This document shows, piece after piece, positions 6,734 through 7,513 of a stretch of DNA of 7,513 nt (the stretch's first letter is position 1; every line of letters starts with the position of its first letter). The notes under the pieces were generated by a model. It was not told where the DNA came from. It ran no database searches and worked only from the letters and a program-made list of their open reading frames with translations. Origin of the DNA: Legionellaceae bacterium (GTDB lineage Bacteria; Pseudomonadota; Gammaproteobacteria; Legionellales; Legionellaceae). The translations under genes and the position numbers were made by a program. The stretch covers positions 6,505 to 14,017 of the forward strand of contig DAIDLK010000011.1 in NCBI GenBank assembly GCA_027449525.1. Direction: 5' to 3'.

Positions 6734-6737
6734 GGAG
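6732..6737 (+). promoter_or_regulatory. Shine-Dalgarno fixing the rplI start
   Basis: AAGGAG overlaps the DUF2232 stop codon and lies 8 bases before the ATG at 6746. It rules out the GTG at 6737, which lies within the motif itself and would add only MSI. Confidence 0.85.
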
Positions 6738-6745
6738 TGTCAATC

Positions 6746-7195
6746 ATGCAAGTTATTTTATTAGAAAAAGTGCGAAATTTGGGCGCATTAGGTCAAACTG
6801 TGCAGGTTAAAGCTGGCTATGCGCGCAATTTTTTAATTCCTCAAAAAAAGGCCGTGTTCGCTACGGAAAAAAACATTGCCTTGTTTGAGTCGCGCCGCAC
6901 TGAATTTGAGCAAAATGCACTGAAGGAGCTTCAGTCTGCTCAACAGCGCGCAGAGATTTTGAATGCAATCACATTAAACATTGAGGCGCAAGCGAGCGAT
7001 GAAGGCAAATTATACGGCTCGGTGGGTGTTGCTGATATTAAAGAAGCATTCGCTGCGCGTGAATTGGCTGTTAGCAAACGAGAAATCACATTGCCCGAAG
7101 GTCCTATTCATGCTGTTGGTCACTACACAATACATATTTTATTACACAGTGATGTAACGGCTGAAGTTAGCTTAAATGTAACTGGACGTAAATAA
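6746..7195 (+). CDS. rplI: 50S ribosomal protein L9
   Basis: L9 is an elongated two-domain protein that binds domain V of 23S rRNA near the L1 stalk and helps keep the reading frame. Starting at 6746 it has 149 aa, exactly the E. coli length. The N-terminal rRNA-binding domain starts MQVILLEKV and contains GALGQTVQVKAGYARNFLIP (13-32). A long central helix follows (about 41-75), then the C-terminal domain with EGKLYGSVG (about 87-95) and the final LNVTGRK. It is the last gene of the ribosomal operon. dnaB, the usual downstream neighbour in gammaproteobacteria, is not there; a convergent gene ends 6 bases away. Confidence 0.98.
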   Translation: MQVILLEKVRNLGALGQTVQVKAGYARNFLIPQKKAVFATEKNIALFESRRTEFEQNALKELQSAQQRAEILNAITLNIEAQASDEGKLYGSVGVADIKEAFAARELAVSKREITLPEGPIHAVGHYTIHILLHSDVTAEVSLNVTGRK

Positions 7196-7201
7196 ATAAG
7201 A

Positions 7202-7513
7202 TTACTCCGTTTTTTTCCATTTGATATTGCAGCCCATGCTGGGAATTTGTTTCTCATCAATGGGCTGCTGGTTGATTAAACGACCTAGCACGTTACGAAT
7301 ACAATGACCGTCCGTAGGCATTGTGTTACCTGGTCTGGAATCGTCCAGCTGGCCGCGGTAAACTAATATCAGGTTCTTATCAAAAACAAAAAAATCGGGT
7401 GTGCAAGTGGCTTGGTAAGCCCTTGCTACCTCTTGTGTTTCGTCAAATAAATACGGGAAAGGATAGCCTAAATGTTCAGCGGTTCGTTGCATTTTTTCTG
7501 GTGAGTCGTCTGG
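7202..7513 (-). CDS. Thioredoxin-fold / peroxiredoxin-like protein, N-terminus cut by window edge
   Basis: The 103 C-terminal residues of a minus-strand gene run in frame through the right edge. The ATG at 7492 is internal, because the residues before it (PDDSPEK) continue the family pattern. ELGYPFPYL-like HLGYPFPYLFDETQEVARAY is followed by TCTPDFFVFD, VYRGQLDDSRPGN and a C-terminal SMGCNIKWK. This order is typical of the AhpC/TSA-related thioredoxin-fold proteins often annotated as 'thioredoxin family protein' (PRX_like1). The usual active-site CxxC or Cys motif near the N-terminus would lie beyond the window, so the redox chemistry cannot be checked. A Cys is present in the TCTP motif. 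The gene faces rplI with only 6 bases between the two stops and no terminator in that gap. Confidence 0.85.
   Translation of the reverse strand, partial: PDDSPEKMQRTAEHLGYPFPYLFDETQEVARAYQATCTPDFFVFDKNLILVYRGQLDDSRPGNTMPTDGHCIRNVLGRLINQQPIDEKQIPSMGCNIKWKKTE

Noticed and set aside
6737..6745. GTG as an alternative start for rplI
   Set aside because: It overlaps the Shine-Dalgarno itself, and L9 proteins start at the MQVILLEKV methionine 9 bases later, giving the standard 149 residues.
7229..7268. Perfect 9-base inverted repeat (GCAGCCCAT / ATGGGCTGC) with a 22-base loop, the only hairpin near the rplI end
   Set aside because: It lies inside the convergent coding region, has no T tract on either strand, and one repeat of this size is about what chance gives in 7.5 kb.

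Overview
The window carries ordinary chromosomal genes of a gammaproteobacterium, most likely from the order Legionellales (Legionella, Coxiella, Aquicella and relatives). Three things point there. The FKBP-type protein at 1219-1923 closely follows the Legionella Mip protein along its whole length. The ribosomal cluster has the order rpsF-rpsR-DUF2232-rplI, as in Pseudomonas and Coxiella, and lacks the priB gene that E. coli has between rpsF and rpsR. The envelope genes are of a kind common in that order. The genus cannot be fixed from the sequence alone.

Layout. Positions 1-1088 (minus strand) hold most of xseA, the large subunit of exodeoxyribonuclease VII, cut off at the left edge. A divergent spacer (1089-1218) with a probable xseA promoter and a small palindrome followed by a T tract separates it from a mip-type peptidyl-prolyl isomerase (1219-1923), which ends in a strong stem-loop. 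Next come three tightly packed plus-strand genes: an AmpG-like muropeptide permease (2066-3361), a single-domain rhodanese overlapping it by 8 bases (3354-3671), and a large GT-C/ArnT-like membrane glycosyltransferase (3677-5164). A short leader with a candidate promoter and hairpin precedes the ribosomal operon rpsF (TTG start), rpsR, a DUF2232 membrane protein and rplI (5233-7195). The right edge holds the C-terminal part of a minus-strand thioredoxin-fold/peroxiredoxin-like gene (7202-7513), convergent with rplI.

How the genes relate. The S6, S18 and L9 genes form a housekeeping translation operon, probably with S6:S18 feedback through the leader. The AmpG-like permease and the glycosyltransferase suggest a small cell-envelope cluster, for cell-wall fragment uptake and lipid-linked sugar transfer. 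The rhodanese link is only positional. Mip is a periplasmic or surface folding factor. No stretch longer than 150 bases lacks a gene or a recognisable element, and I saw no mobile element, CRISPR array, RNA gene or clearly novel multigene system. The observations worth following are regulatory (rpsF leader, palindrome before mip) and contextual (unknown-substrate glycosyltransferase, loss of rplI-dnaB adjacency, DUF2232).
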